Part shown: positions 22,063-30,280 of the stretch, in pieces
Position numbering within the stretch: position 1 is the stretch's first letter
Layout of the letters: every line of letters begins with the position of its first letter
Source of the DNA: a virus
DNA: 30,280 nt
IMG/VR virus record: IMGVR_UViG_3300006875_000094
Span: 1-30,280 of that record
Direction: 5' to 3' (one strand)
Translations under genes and position numbers: made by a program
Notes under the pieces: model-generated
Databases searched by the model: none
What the model saw: only the letters and a program-made list of their open reading frames with translations
Told to the model about the DNA's origin: nothing

Positions 22063-23646
22063 TTAGGCCGATCGGTCGAAGGTCTCGTTCGCAGAGATAT
22101 CCTCAACTCCAGAGCCAGTATCCGCTTGAGGATTCTCCATCATCTGCTGGGCAGCTGCCTCAGCCTCTGTACTCATCTCCTCTGTCATCTCCTCAATGTC
22201 TTCCTCAGTCTGGCGAAGGACATGGCGACGAACCCAGTTCTCTGAATAATACTTTCCAACGAATGGAGTGATGGCATTCAGCTGCTCGATGCGGCCGGCA
22301 AGGATCTCGGCATCCTTCATTTCCGAGAAGAAGTTATCCCTGCGGAAGTCAATGCGAATATGCTCCTTCAGTTCATCCCAGTCTTCCTCGGTAATGACAT
22401 TCTTGAGAAGAAGCTGGGTACGCAGGAGCTCCATGAACACCGCGGAGAACTTCTTGCGAAGCTTGTCAATGAATTTCTGGAAATTGACCTCATCGCGAGT
22501 GATCTCAGATGACTTACCCAGGTTGAAACCGTTGTCAGGTTCCAGGCGAGAGATCGGAACGTTCAGAGAACGATAGAGTTTTTTCTGGAAGAAGAGGATG
22601 TCCTCGATCTGAGAAAGATTGTCACCGCCAGGAAGTGTGGTGATCTCTGTACCGCGGCCGCCCTCGCGGCGAGGCAGCCAGAAGTCTTCCAACATCGACA
22701 TATGCTTACGGTCGTCACGAATCTCTCCGGTCTGGGCATCATAGACCAGCTTGTTGCGATACTGGTTCATGATCGTACGCATGTACTCCTCGGCCTTACC
22801 CTTTGGCAGGTTACCAACGTCGATGTAGAAGATACGACGTTCAGGAGCACGGGAGAGACGATAGATCACCAGCGCGTCCTCCATCATGCGGAGCTGGTTG
22901 ACCGGCTTCAGTGCCTTGTGCAGAGGGGAAAGAACACGCTTACGCGAAGCGTCCAGGATACCCGATGTGATATAGCAGATGGCATCCTTGTTGATCTTCA
23001 GACCAACATCAGACTTCTGCAGACCGCCATCCTGGTAAAGGTAATACTCATCCAGAGTACGCACCACGCGGGCGCCCGTCACCGGATCGGTTTCTTCCTT
23101 GATCTCGCGGACCTTGCGAATACGCAGAGCATCGACTCCACGGATCTCCTGGATACCGTTGCGAGGGTTCTCTTCGTCCACGATAATGTGATAGTACAAA
23201 CGACCATCGACATACCATCTACGGAAAATATCCTGTCCGTTCAGGTTAAAATTGAGTAGGCGGAGAACGTGGTCGAACTCCTCCTTGATTGCCTTTTTGA
23301 TCGAGCTCGGCTGCTCTAGGTCATCTACGTTCAGATCGACCGGATTCTCGTTGTACTCATGAATGATCGACTCATTCACGATGTTCTCAATGGCCATGTC
23401 ACACTCCGGCTGTTCGGCTGCAATGCGGTACTTACGAATGAGATCGACGTCAGTCTTCGCCGCATCTCCCTCCAGATCCAAGTACTGACCATAGTACCCA
23501 CCAGCTGCAATGGCAGTCGATCCATCATCCGAGGTCGGTGGAACAAACGATACCGCCTGCTTCTCGAGGTTCTTCCTCTTGATCAGCTCGCGATCGTTGG
23601 AGTCATCCTCCTTGCCGAATGTGAATCCAAAGAATTTGAGTGCCAT
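22063..23646 (-). CDS. 20: Portal protein (T4 gp20-like)
   Basis: Dodecameric portal at the special vertex, docking site for terminase and neck; 527 aa (T4: 524). Recognisable features are YGQYLDLEGDAAKTDVDLIR near residue 52, QPECDMAIENIVNESI near 78, the ERRIFYIDVGNLPKGKAEEY segment near 282, HMSMLEDFWLPRREGGRGTE, and RLEPDNGFNLGKSSEITRDE; all are hallmark blocks of gp20. It ends with a Glu/Met-rich helix and a flexible tail. There is no Shine-Dalgarno sequence. A strong terminator-like hairpin lies between gene 19 and this gene, so a start inside 23647-23682 or read-through is needed. Confidence 0.96.
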   Translation of the reverse strand: MALKFFGFTFGKEDDSNDRELIKRKNLEKQAVSFVPPTSDDGSTAIAAGGYYGQYLDLEGDAAKTDVDLIRKYRIAAEQPECDMAIENIVNESIIHEYNENPVDLNVDDLEQPSSIKKAIKEEFDHVLRLLNFNLNGQDIFRRWYVDGRLYYHIIVDEENPRNGIQEIRGVDALRIRKVREIKEETDPVTGARVVRTLDEYYLYQDGGLQKSDVGLKINKDAICYITSGILDASRKRVLSPLHKALKPVNQLRMMEDALVIYRLSRAPERRIFYIDVGNLPKGKAEEYMRTIMNQYRNKLVYDAQTGEIRDDRKHMSMLEDFWLPRREGGRGTEITTLPGGDNLSQIEDILFFQKKLYRSLNVPISRLEPDNGFNLGKSSEITRDEVNFQKFIDKLRKKFSAVFMELLRTQLLLKNVITEEDWDELKEHIRIDFRRDNFFSEMKDAEILAGRIEQLNAITPFVGKYYSENWVRRHVLRQTEEDIEEMTEEMSTEAEAAAQQMMENPQADTGSGVEDISANETFDRSA

Positions 23647-23676
23647 GACGAGATGTTTTGTGGGGGTTTCTTAACG

Positions 23677-23711
23677 AATAAAGGCGTGGGGGCCAAAAAC
23701 ACCCCCACGCC
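23677..23711 (-). terminator. Terminator-like hairpin between genes 19 and 20
   Basis: On the minus strand a 10-bp perfect stem, GGCGTGGGGG paired with CCCCCACGCC, has a 9-nt T-rich loop and is followed by TTTATT. It lies 26 nt after the gene 19 stop. It could end or reduce transcription of the sheath/tube genes before the portal gene. Confidence 0.82.
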
Positions 23712-23714
23712 AAT

Positions 23715-23722
23715 TATTTATT
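23715..23722 (-). promoter_or_regulatory. Weak late-type element (AATAAATA) upstream of gene 20
   Basis: One mismatch to TATAAATA on the minus strand, 68 nt before the gene 20 ATG, but with the terminator-like hairpin in between. Its use as a promoter is uncertain. Confidence 0.25.
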
Positions 23723-23737
23723 GAGGAAAAACTACCA

Positions 23738-24265
23738 TTAAGTAGTCGTATTTGATTCCCAGTAGGTGACCTGGAACTCGACACCGAACTCCTCGATCGT
23801 GTTCTCTGAGTCGTAGCTCAGATCGATTGCGGAGACGTTTGAGACCCAGCATCCGCGGAAGTCGTACTTCTTCAGTACGGTGCCGTCCTTATTGAGCTGC
23901 TCAACAGCCAGGTCAGCCATATAATCCGAAGGATTTGTCAGACCGGTGTTTGCTGCATGCTGGTTGATACCGTTCATCCAGCGCTCGAAGGAATTGCGGA
24001 GCTCGAATCCCGTGTCATTGATGACTGTGACGCCCCATGGTTCAAACACGCGATCTCCCGCGATTTGAATCTGACGACCACGGAATGGGATCGTGATCGG
24101 AGCGATGAGTGATGATGGAAGAGCTGCGGACTTGATGAGGAAGGACGCAAGCTCAACATTTCCGGCAGCATAGGCAGGGAAGTTCGCGGTAACCTTGAAC
24201 AGGTTATTGCGTGCTCCACCACCGACTAGCTTTGCCTTGAAATCATTGATTCCTAGATTAGCCAT
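23738..24265 (-). CDS. 19: Tail tube protein (T4 gp19-like)
   Basis: Main tube subunit, 175 aa (T4: 163). Family marks are FKVTANFPAYAAGNVELASF near residue 23, SAALPSSLIAPITIPFRGRQ, FEPWGVTVINDTGFELRNSF and a final EFGVEFQVTYWES strand. The fold is that of a beta-barrel tube protein. The start has an AAAGGAGAA ribosome binding site, one of the few strong ones, in keeping with the high copy number. It follows gene 18 after about 27 nt and is followed by a terminator-like hairpin. Confidence 0.95.
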   Translation of the reverse strand: MANLGINDFKAKLVGGGARNNLFKVTANFPAYAAGNVELASFLIKSAALPSSLIAPITIPFRGRQIQIAGDRVFEPWGVTVINDTGFELRNSFERWMNGINQHAANTGLTNPSDYMADLAVEQLNKDGTVLKKYDFRGCWVSNVSAIDLSYDSENTIEEFGVEFQVTYWESNTTT

Positions 24266-24292
24266 TGTAAGTGTTCTCCTTTAGTTGATGGT

Positions 24293-26002
24293 TTAGCTTC
24301 CAGTCAGCTCGGAGAACTCAACGCCAGTGCGAGTGGCGATAAAGTTCAGAGTGATGAAGTTGATTGAACGGGCTGGCTTGATGTAGATGTCAGCACGGAA
24401 CTCATTGCGGTCGATAACATCACCAGTATTGTTGGTCTCGTCACAGACGACCTTGAAGTCGGTGATACCACGACGGCCCTGAACGTCACGCAGGAATGGC
24501 TCGACCATGTTGCGGAACATTGCGCGGGTGAATTCGTCGTTCAGCTCGAAGAGCTGGAACTTAGCCGCTGTGGAGATTGACTTCTCCAAGGTGATGAAGA
24601 GACGACGGACGTTGATGCGATCGAAGGCCGATGGCTTGGCGAGGGCGGTCTTGTCTCCGTAGAGAACTGTGCCCTGGCCAGGGAAGCTCACGATCGGATT
24701 GATACGTGCCTTGTAGAGCGTATCGCGATCCGCCTGCTTTGGATTGAATGCAATCTTGGTGACTCCGAGGAGCTGGCCACGATTGAATCCGGCAGGTGAG
24801 AACCAGGCATCGGCAACGTTATCTGTGTATGCACAGAGACCGGCGACATGTCCGGCGGCTGGGATCCAGCGATAGACGTCATTGTACTTGTCGTAGATCT
24901 TCAGCGCTGTACTGTCAACAACAGCATAGGAGGTCGAGGTCAGCGTATCAGCCCAGGCCTTGACATCGGTCGTTGGCGTGGCGGTTCCGACGCTATCCTC
25001 AGTTGGAGGAGAAACGAAGGCCACAACATCCTTACGGGCATTAGCGATCGAGATCAGCTTTGCTGCAATGGTATTAACACCATTTGCATCGTTGACCGAG
25101 AACAGCAGATTCACATCAACTGTTTCGGCATCAGCGAAGAGGTCGATACCGGTCGAGATCTCGGCTGCACCGGCTGCAGTACCATCCACACCTCCAGATA
25201 GAGAGAATGGAAGAATTATTGTCTCCGTATCATATGCGATGCCGCCGCTCGCAGCTTCGCCTGAATTCTGAAGGGTTGTTCCAGCGCCGTCAACCGCGTC
25301 GAACAGGTCGAGCCAGTAGATGTACTTTGAGTTGGCGTTGATGACGTTCTTATAGTAGTTAGAAGTGCCGTCATCCTTCACTGCGTCAGATCCTTGAGAA
25401 GCATATGCAAACTTCTCAAGAACCGTGCCCTTCGTTCCGCTGATCAGACCATCTTCGTCGATGACCACGATGTGCAGTTCATCATTAGATGAACCGTACT
25501 TTGCGGCGTATAAACTTGTTCCTGGGGCTCCATCGAACTCACCAGCGAATGTCCAGCCAGTGAATGCTGTCGAGCTAGAGCAAACCTCAACCTTGAGTGA
25601 ATTTCCTAAAACTCCTGGGCAACGAGCGCCGAAAGCGCCGACGTTGGCTGAACCGCCGGCATACGAATTATCGTATTCCTCGCGATTTTTGATCAGCAGT
25701 CCTGAGTTACCACCGGATCCCGAGGTAGCATTACGTGCAGTTGAATGAACAACACGAACGACCTTGAGGGCGTTGGCATACTTCAGGAATGAAGCAGCGG
25801 TGAAAAATGATTTTGCGGTCGTGTCGTTTGGAGTTCCGAAAGTCTCGGCGAGTTCCTTCTCGCTGCTGACCGTACGGATCTCTTCGGCAGGACCCCAGTT
25901 GAAAGCTCCGGTGAATCCACCAATTGAGGTGGACACAGCCGGAACGACATTGGTCAAGTCAATTTCGTTGACTTGAACTCCGGGTGATACTTGGAATGCC
26001 AT
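24293..26002 (-). CDS. 18: Tail sheath protein (T4 gp18-like)
   Basis: Contractile sheath subunit, 569 aa (T4: 659). The opening FQVSPGVQVNEIDLTN, followed by GFTGAFNWGPAEE, is typical. The variable surface domains lie in the middle (about residues 90-330). The conserved C-terminal domain has FAWFSPAGFNRG-like WFSPAGFNRGQLLGV, INPIVSFPGQGTVLYGDKTA, INVRRLFITLEKSI, and MVEPFLRDVQGRRGITDF. It is preceded by a perfect late TATAAATA about 63 nt upstream and coexpressed with the tube gene. There is no obvious Shine-Dalgarno sequence. Confidence 0.96.
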   Translation of the reverse strand: MAFQVSPGVQVNEIDLTNVVPAVSTSIGGFTGAFNWGPAEEIRTVSSEKELAETFGTPNDTTAKSFFTAASFLKYANALKVVRVVHSTARNATSGSGGNSGLLIKNREEYDNSYAGGSANVGAFGARCPGVLGNSLKVEVCSSSTAFTGWTFAGEFDGAPGTSLYAAKYGSSNDELHIVVIDEDGLISGTKGTVLEKFAYASQGSDAVKDDGTSNYYKNVINANSKYIYWLDLFDAVDGAGTTLQNSGEAASGGIAYDTETIILPFSLSGGVDGTAAGAAEISTGIDLFADAETVDVNLLFSVNDANGVNTIAAKLISIANARKDVVAFVSPPTEDSVGTATPTTDVKAWADTLTSTSYAVVDSTALKIYDKYNDVYRWIPAAGHVAGLCAYTDNVADAWFSPAGFNRGQLLGVTKIAFNPKQADRDTLYKARINPIVSFPGQGTVLYGDKTALAKPSAFDRINVRRLFITLEKSISTAAKFQLFELNDEFTRAMFRNMVEPFLRDVQGRRGITDFKVVCDETNNTGDVIDRNEFRADIYIKPARSINFITLNFIATRTGVEFSELTGS

Positions 26003-26065
26003 GAGTTTTTAGGATGCTCAAAGTTAGGGTTTGATGTGAAACATAATACGGATATTCGCTGCCTT

Positions 26066-26073
26066 TATTTATA
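26066..26073 (-). promoter_or_regulatory. Late promoter-like TATAAATA upstream of gene 18
   Basis: Perfect consensus on the minus strand in the 87-nt gap between genes 17 and 18. The site is nearly palindromic, so TATAAATA also reads on the plus strand at 26070-26077, but no gene follows on that strand. The leader to ATG 26002 would be about 58 nt. Confidence 0.65.
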
Positions 26074-26089
26074 AATAGCTGTTTTTGGG

Positions 26090-27715
26090 CTAATAGGTCG
26101 AACTTTCCCAAACGTTTCCATCCGAGTCAACGAATCGGCCTTCATCCTCGGTATTTTTCTCAAGATTCCCGAGTATTCCCACAGGAGCCACATCTTCCTC
26201 CACCAGGCGCAATCTCTCATTGTATAACATGTCGCGGATATCCATGCTCGACATGTTCACGAAGATGTCGGTCGCCACGAACCAGGCAAATACCACGAGT
26301 GCCATGACCGTATCGTCGTGATTACCCTCGGCGGCCTCATAGGATGATCCGACCGCCTCAAATGTACTGAGCTCCTGGATCGTATCGGCATCCGGAATGA
26401 TCAGCTTCTTTCCCTCGATCAGATCCTTCAGATTGGAACAACCGATCCGCTTCGTCTTCTTGGTGGTGGTCAGACCGATCGATCCGTTCTTGACCGCCGA
26501 CTCCACGAACATATTCTCGTATTCTAGGTCGTAATACAGGCCATTGCACACCACCGATCCCTGGTCGTTGCTCTCCACGATGATGTATGCCTTATTGTAG
26601 GTCTTAGCATACTTGTAGATCGTATCAGGGAAAATGAGTGGAGACACAAGGGCATCACGATAGGTGGCCACAACCTTGAATGGGCGGGCAGTCACGTCAA
26701 CGATAGAGAAGGTAGAGAAGTCCTGGTTGCGTCCCTTGGCCACATCAACCGCCATCACGTAGTTGTGATCTGATATCGGTTTCTCATACACCTTGACCCC
26801 ATTCTGTGTATAGATTGGATTCTCGGCCTTGAGTGATAGCAAGGTCTCGGCATTGATCAGTGTGTTTCCGGTACCATGAAACGAATTTCCGAACTCTTGC
26901 TGGAACTGCAGCTCAGAGGTATTGGCCACCGTCTGGCGCTTCCATTCCTCGTCTCGACCCGGTACATCCCACCAGTCGACTCGGAATGGCTTGAACTCAT
27001 TGATGCCCTGAACGGCTCCCTCCCAGATCTTATGAAACTGGTTGCCGACGCCATTGGCCGTCGATGTGATGATGACTCGAGAGGTCTTACCCGATGAAAC
27101 GACGGGATAGGTCGAGGTATAGAAAGTCGTGGCATTCTCGACGAAGGCAAACTCGTCCATGAACAACAGGTTGACCGAGAGACCGCGGATCGAACTGCCG
27201 GACGTGGCGGCCGCAATGATTCGAGAGTTATTCGAGAACTCGATGGATCCCTTGTTGAGAGCTCGGCAACCGGGTTGCAGGAAGAACGGTAGATTCTCCA
27301 GCGCCAGGGTTACGCGCGCCAGCATCTCTCGGGCGGTGGCCGCTTTATTGGCCAGGATCGCGATCGTCTTGTCGGGCTGGAAGAGTGCAAACCAGAGCAG
27401 GTAGATGACCGATGAGATCGACTTACCTGACTGACGGCAGGCCAGAACGATGGAGAATCGGTGAGTGTTAAAATGCTCGAACATCTTTCCCTGATAGGGA
27501 TACGGCTCAAACGCCACCAGGCCTCGGTCCAGAGAAATCACTTTCACGTAGGTCCGGGCAAAATACTCCGGATCCTTCATACACTTCAGGTATTCCGAGA
27601 CCTCGATCTCGGTGAATTTCTGCTGGACTCCGTCTCGCTTGACGCTCGGGTTGCCTAGATACCCAAGTTCAGCGTTCTTGACGAACATCCCTTGGTTGTT
27701 CTGCGGCGGCGACAT
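26090..27715 (-). CDS. 17: Terminase large subunit, packaging ATPase-nuclease (T4 gp17-like)
   Basis: DNA packaging motor, 541 aa (T4: 610). The ATPase domain has Walker A CRQSGKS at 93-99, Walker B LLFMDE at 183-188, and the coupling motif ITSTANG near 217. The RNase H-like nuclease triad is D324 (AVDVAKG), E381 (IIVESND) and D467/D468 (NHDDTV). The start at ATG 27715 is supported by AAAGGA 5 nt upstream, although it overlaps gene 16 by 47 nt. The C-terminal tail after about residue 500 is acidic. It acts with gp16 at the gp20 portal. Confidence 0.97.
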   Translation of the reverse strand: MSPPQNNQGMFVKNAELGYLGNPSVKRDGVQQKFTEIEVSEYLKCMKDPEYFARTYVKVISLDRGLVAFEPYPYQGKMFEHFNTHRFSIVLACRQSGKSISSVIYLLWFALFQPDKTIAILANKAATAREMLARVTLALENLPFFLQPGCRALNKGSIEFSNNSRIIAAATSGSSIRGLSVNLLFMDEFAFVENATTFYTSTYPVVSSGKTSRVIITSTANGVGNQFHKIWEGAVQGINEFKPFRVDWWDVPGRDEEWKRQTVANTSELQFQQEFGNSFHGTGNTLINAETLLSLKAENPIYTQNGVKVYEKPISDHNYVMAVDVAKGRNQDFSTFSIVDVTARPFKVVATYRDALVSPLIFPDTIYKYAKTYNKAYIIVESNDQGSVVCNGLYYDLEYENMFVESAVKNGSIGLTTTKKTKRIGCSNLKDLIEGKKLIIPDADTIQELSTFEAVGSSYEAAEGNHDDTVMALVVFAWFVATDIFVNMSSMDIRDMLYNERLRLVEEDVAPVGILGNLEKNTEDEGRFVDSDGNVWESSTY

Positions 27716-28103
27716 TTTGTTCCTTTAGCTGAGAGATGAGGTGCTTCTGAAGATCCGTAGTGGAACCCAGAAACAAGTTATTCTGAGTCAGAGACGGTTT
27801 TTCTGATTGTACTTTTTCGTCTTTCTTCTGTATATCTTTCTTGGCCTTCTGCAACGCCATCAGCTTGTCAGTCATGTCTGATGTGTTCTTCAGCATGTTA
27901 CTGAGTACCTCAAAGGCACGCGGATGCTCTGACTGCATGGCCAGACTCAACATCTGTTCGATCGCCTCGTTCGACTTACTGACCAGGTTACGATACGTCT
28001 CTCGAGAGAACTCGTAGTCGTCCTGAACATGGTCAGACGGGGGAACAGGAACCTCTGGTAGGTTCTCCTCCAGTCTCTTTATCATCTCTTTTGATTTGTC
28101 CAT
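27669..28103 (-). CDS. 16: Terminase small subunit (T4 gp16-like)
   Basis: Regulatory subunit that recognises DNA and stimulates gp17; 144 aa (T4: 164). It has an acidic/proline N-terminus, then a central helical hairpin, YRNLVSKSNEAIEQMLSLA and PRAFEVLSNMLKNTSDMTDK, which forms the oligomer core in the family. A KKDIQKKDEK basic segment and a NNLFLGSTTDLQKHL motif follow. Position before gene 17 and the overlap with it support the call. Confidence 0.9.
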   Translation of the reverse strand: MDKSKEMIKRLEENLPEVPVPPSDHVQDDYEFSRETYRNLVSKSNEAIEQMLSLAMQSEHPRAFEVLSNMLKNTSDMTDKLMALQKAKKDIQKKDEKVQSEKPSLTQNNLFLGSTTDLQKHLISQLKEQNVAAAEQPRDVRQER

Positions 28104-28121
28104 GATATAGAGGTCAGAGGA

Positions 28122-28865
28122 TTAGTTAAAGTCCGTGAACGGAATAATCTGAGTCGTGATCGTACCAGTCGGAGTCAACTGCTCGATGTCCAGGCGTTCC
28201 ATTCCGTCAAGAGTCGTGGGATTACGAAAATCGACCAGAACGTTTTGAATGACTTCCTTATCATTGACCTGGCCATAGAATCTCAGGCGCGTCTCAAAGT
28301 CCAGAGTATAGATGATCGCCCGGCGCTGAACGAAGTCGCCCTCATAGTCCTCATTCATCTGTACACCGGTGAGAACGAATGGAACATCGGTCTTGAGGTT
28401 GAGCTCGTCCAGATCTTTGATGGTGACAGTATACTCCGGCTGAAAGTGAGGAAGGATCTGCTCGAGAACTTGCAGAGCATCATCCTGATTCTTCGCCATG
28501 ATGGAAAGCTGCAGGCCCATGCGGTATGGGGCATAAGTACGAATGACCTTACGGCTGGCAGGATCAGACGCCGAAAATGTCAATGTGTTGTTACGATTGA
28601 TCTTTGTGGTCGCATCGTAGGTTAAGGTGACGATCTCAAACGACATGCGCGGCAGCTTCATAGCAACTTTAGCATCATCTAGGCCGGGCTGTTCATCTAG
28701 ACGTGCCAGGAACTTCTGCTTTGGTCCGTAGGCCAGAGGAACCCGTGTGATGTTCACGACCTTTCCTGTAGCATCTTTGCGAACCACGGAAATGTTATTG
28801 AAGAGCGTCCCGAAGACGGACACCATCTTGCGAATCGTGGCGTGATAGTAGTGTCCACTAAACAT
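28122..28865 (-). CDS. 15: Tail completion/sheath stabiliser protein (T4 gp15-like)
   Basis: Terminates the tail tube and sheath and joins the tail to the head; 247 aa (T4: 272). Typical blocks are FSGHYYHATIRKMVSVFGTL at the start, VPLAYGPKQKFLARL near 43, KLPRMSFEIVTLTYD, YAPYRMGLQLSIMAKNQDDA, VLEQILPHFQPEYTVTI, and DVPFVLTGVQMNEDYEGDF. The ATG overlaps the gene 14 stop by 8 nt, so the two are coupled. Confidence 0.94.
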   Translation of the reverse strand: MFSGHYYHATIRKMVSVFGTLFNNISVVRKDATGKVVNITRVPLAYGPKQKFLARLDEQPGLDDAKVAMKLPRMSFEIVTLTYDATTKINRNNTLTFSASDPASRKVIRTYAPYRMGLQLSIMAKNQDDALQVLEQILPHFQPEYTVTIKDLDELNLKTDVPFVLTGVQMNEDYEGDFVQRRAIIYTLDFETRLRFYGQVNDKEVIQNVLVDFRNPTTLDGMERLDIEQLTPTGTITTQIIPFTDFN

Positions 28866-29811
28866 TTGATGGGTCTCCGAATGGATTGCTCTCCGTGAAG
28901 TCGATGATCGTGTCCGCTGTCACTTCCATTGCTCGGTTTTGTGCTCCCTGTGCGTTGTTTACGAATGTCAGGTTGGTCTGAGTATTATCGATCTCATAGG
29001 CCACAGTGATATTCCACTGTGCACCCGAAGTGAGTCCGATCAACTTGTCCGTCGCTCCCGTCGTGACACGGAACTTGGCAAATTCTCCAGTATTGGTAGA
29101 GATTCCGCCGATGGCGATCTTATATGCCGCGGTCGGTGATTCTTTGTCGATCTTTAAGATCTTTCCATAGATTTCCTGTGCAGGATTTCCGCCAGCGGCT
29201 GGAACCAGAACCTGCTTGACATCCTCTCCGATCGTGAACAATGGACCGGTACCAGAAATCTCAAAGAAGTATTCGGTGCTAAACTTCTGTTCAAGTCTAT
29301 CAAGTTCAGGAATTCCAGTATTGACTTCCTCGTTGGAGTACTCAAAGAGCTCGCAACGTAGCTTGTACACAGGGAACTTCGAGAGTTGATAGAATGGAGA
29401 CTGATGATCTACAAACTTAATCTCCATGAAGCTCTTTGAGAGAGGTAGATAGATCAGGTCACCTTCAGCCGGGCGGGTTGAGATGATGCCATTGTTCCAG
29501 ATTCCGACGAGTTTGTCCCAGGTACGCTTGGCAACCACGAATGTTGCCTGGTCACGAATCTCCAGACCAAACTTCGTCATGAGAGCTCCATCTCCCTCAA
29601 AACCATCCACGTTCTCGAGGTACATCTCAACCATATAGGCATCATCGAACTTTGATTCGACGGCCTCGTTCAGAATCATGTCACGAGAAATCATATTACG
29701 CGGCAGATAGTAGCAGTCCTGCCCGTAAATCTTCAACGACTCTACGATCAGATCCTCGTAGAGGTTCTGCTCGGACCTGACGTTCTGAGAGAAATAAACG
29801 TTGCGAGCCAT
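28858..29811 (-). CDS. 14: Neck protein (T4 gp14-like)
   Basis: Head-completion protein of the neck, 317 aa (T4: 256). N-terminal signature EQNLYEDLIVESLKIYGQ, then YYLPRNMISRDMIL, VEMYLENVDGFEGDGALMTK, PAEGDLIYLPLSKSFMEIKF, and SPFYQLSKFPVYKLRCELFE. The last 130 residues (from about 185: GTGPLFTIGEDVKQVL, IYGKILKIDKESPTAAYKI) form an additional beta-rich domain beyond the size of T4 gp14, which resembles the longer marine phage form. It lies 3 nt after gene 13. Confidence 0.93.
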   Translation of the reverse strand: MARNVYFSQNVRSEQNLYEDLIVESLKIYGQDCYYLPRNMISRDMILNEAVESKFDDAYMVEMYLENVDGFEGDGALMTKFGLEIRDQATFVVAKRTWDKLVGIWNNGIISTRPAEGDLIYLPLSKSFMEIKFVDHQSPFYQLSKFPVYKLRCELFEYSNEEVNTGIPELDRLEQKFSTEYFFEISGTGPLFTIGEDVKQVLVPAAGGNPAQEIYGKILKIDKESPTAAYKIAIGGISTNTGEFAKFRVTTGATDKLIGLTSGAQWNITVAYEIDNTQTNLTFVNNAQGAQNRAMEVTADTIIDFTESNPFGDPSNV

Positions 29812-29814
29812 GGA

Positions 29815-30280
29815 TTATCCCACGAAGAAGTCTACCGGCTTCTCGTACTTCAACTCCATCTCGTCCTCAAGCTGTTTGATCTCTTCGATCGCCTCCTGGT
29901 AAATTTGCTGCCCGTTCATCGTGACTCCACCTGGAAGCTGGATGCCCTCAAACTTCTTCAGGTTGATACCCCACTGACGCTTGATGAGAGCCGTGGTGTA
30001 CTTCTTCAGGAACATATCGTTGTAGATATCGGTGTATGTTTCTGGATCGATCGCAGAGTACGCATCGACCATAATGTATTCTCCCGCCGCGGCACGATAT
30101 CCCCAATCAAGATCTATATACAGGCGATTCATGTGGCGGTTAAATCGTACTGGTGGAACGCCGTTGAGCTGCATATCCAGCATCTCCAGGAACTGGCGTG
30201 TCATCTCATAGTTGACCAGAGCGCCGGCATACTGAAGGTCATAGACGTCATTCAGGTGCATCTGATAGCGCGCAGACCAC
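29815..30280 (-). CDS. 13: Neck protein (T4 gp13-like), C-terminal part
   Basis: The frame is open to the right edge, reading WSARYQMHLNDVYDLQYAG. The ATG at 30261 is internal, so the 5' part, about half of the gene, is off the window. The visible part holds RFNRHMNRLYIDLDWGYRA, EYIMVDAYSAIDPETYTDIY, a KKYTTALIKRQWGINLKKFE segment and LPGGVTMNGQQIYQEAIEEI, all gp13 hallmarks, and ends KPVDFFVG. gp13 binds the head after packaging, together with gp14. T4 gp13 is 309 aa. Confidence 0.93.
   Translation of the reverse strand, partial: WSARYQMHLNDVYDLQYAGALVNYEMTRQFLEMLDMQLNGVPPVRFNRHMNRLYIDLDWGYRAAAGEYIMVDAYSAIDPETYTDIYNDMFLKKYTTALIKRQWGINLKKFEGIQLPGGVTMNGQQIYQEAIEEIKQLEDEMELKYEKPVDFFVG

Noticed and set aside
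26070-26077. TATAAATA on the plus strand
   Set aside because: It arises from the near-palindromic late element of gene 18; no credible gene follows on the plus strand.
1-30280. tRNA genes and integrase/attachment sites
   Set aside because: No cloverleaf-like sequence, recombinase gene or candidate core site was found in this window; the gene set is that of a lytic phage.

Overview
The window is a contiguous piece of the genome of a tailed phage with a contractile tail, of the T4 superfamily. Every gene I can support lies on the minus strand, so transcription runs from high to low coordinates. The gene content (RegA, clamp and clamp loader, gp43, gp46/47, gp55, UvsW/UvsY, gp13 to gp23) and its order are T4-like. 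The small Hsp20, the CobS/CobT-like pair and the short gp23 resemble the marine and alphaproteobacterial (cyanophage/Sinorhizobium phage) branch more than coliphage T4. Base composition looks balanced. The host cannot be read from the sequence.

Layout in the order of transcription. (1) 30280-18118, virion module: gp13 (5' end off the window), gp14, gp15, gp16, gp17, gp18, gp19, gp20, a prohead-core/DUF6321-like protein, gp21, gp22, gp23. Together these make the neck, the packaging motor, the tail tube and sheath, the portal, the scaffold, the protease and the capsid. (2) 18057-13824: a tail-tube-like protein, then recombination and late transcription genes: uvsY, a free-standing GIY-YIG homing endonuclease inserted before uvsW, uvsW, a small beta-rich protein, and the late sigma factor gp55. 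(3) 13830-11044: the Mre11/Rad50-type gp47/gp46. (4) 10958-7442: a CobT-like protein with an HExxH metalloprotease-like domain, an acidic linker and a VWA domain, next to a MoxR/CobS-type AAA+ ATPase. (5) 7330-481, replisome: a winged-helix protein, clamp gp45, a small Ala/Pro-rich protein, a DsbA-like protein, gp44, a 74-aa unknown, gp62, RegA, Hsp20 and gp43. (6) 442-1: a 118-aa unknown, coupled to the start of a probable MazG-like pyrophosphohydrolase that runs off the window.

Control signals are readable. One recurring promoter-like pattern is TTTAC(A/T), 16-17 nt, then TAnnnT. It precedes gp43, the CobT-like gene, the winged-helix/gp45 group, gp55 and the 118-aa gene. Late-promoter-like octamers (TATAAATA or GATAAATA) precede gp18, the prohead-core gene, the tail-tube-like gene, the homing endonuclease and hsp20. 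Four hairpin-plus-T-tract terminators separate the units. In five genes the promoter-like element ends only 5-7 nt before the start codon, which predicts leaderless mRNAs.

The most unusual items are the MoxR/metalloprotease-VWA pair inside the replication module, the possible leaderless promoter architecture, an inverted repeat directly after the -10 of the winged-helix gene, and an 11-bp inverted repeat at the gp55 promoter. There is no gene-free stretch longer than 300 bases; the longest gap is 14433-14573.
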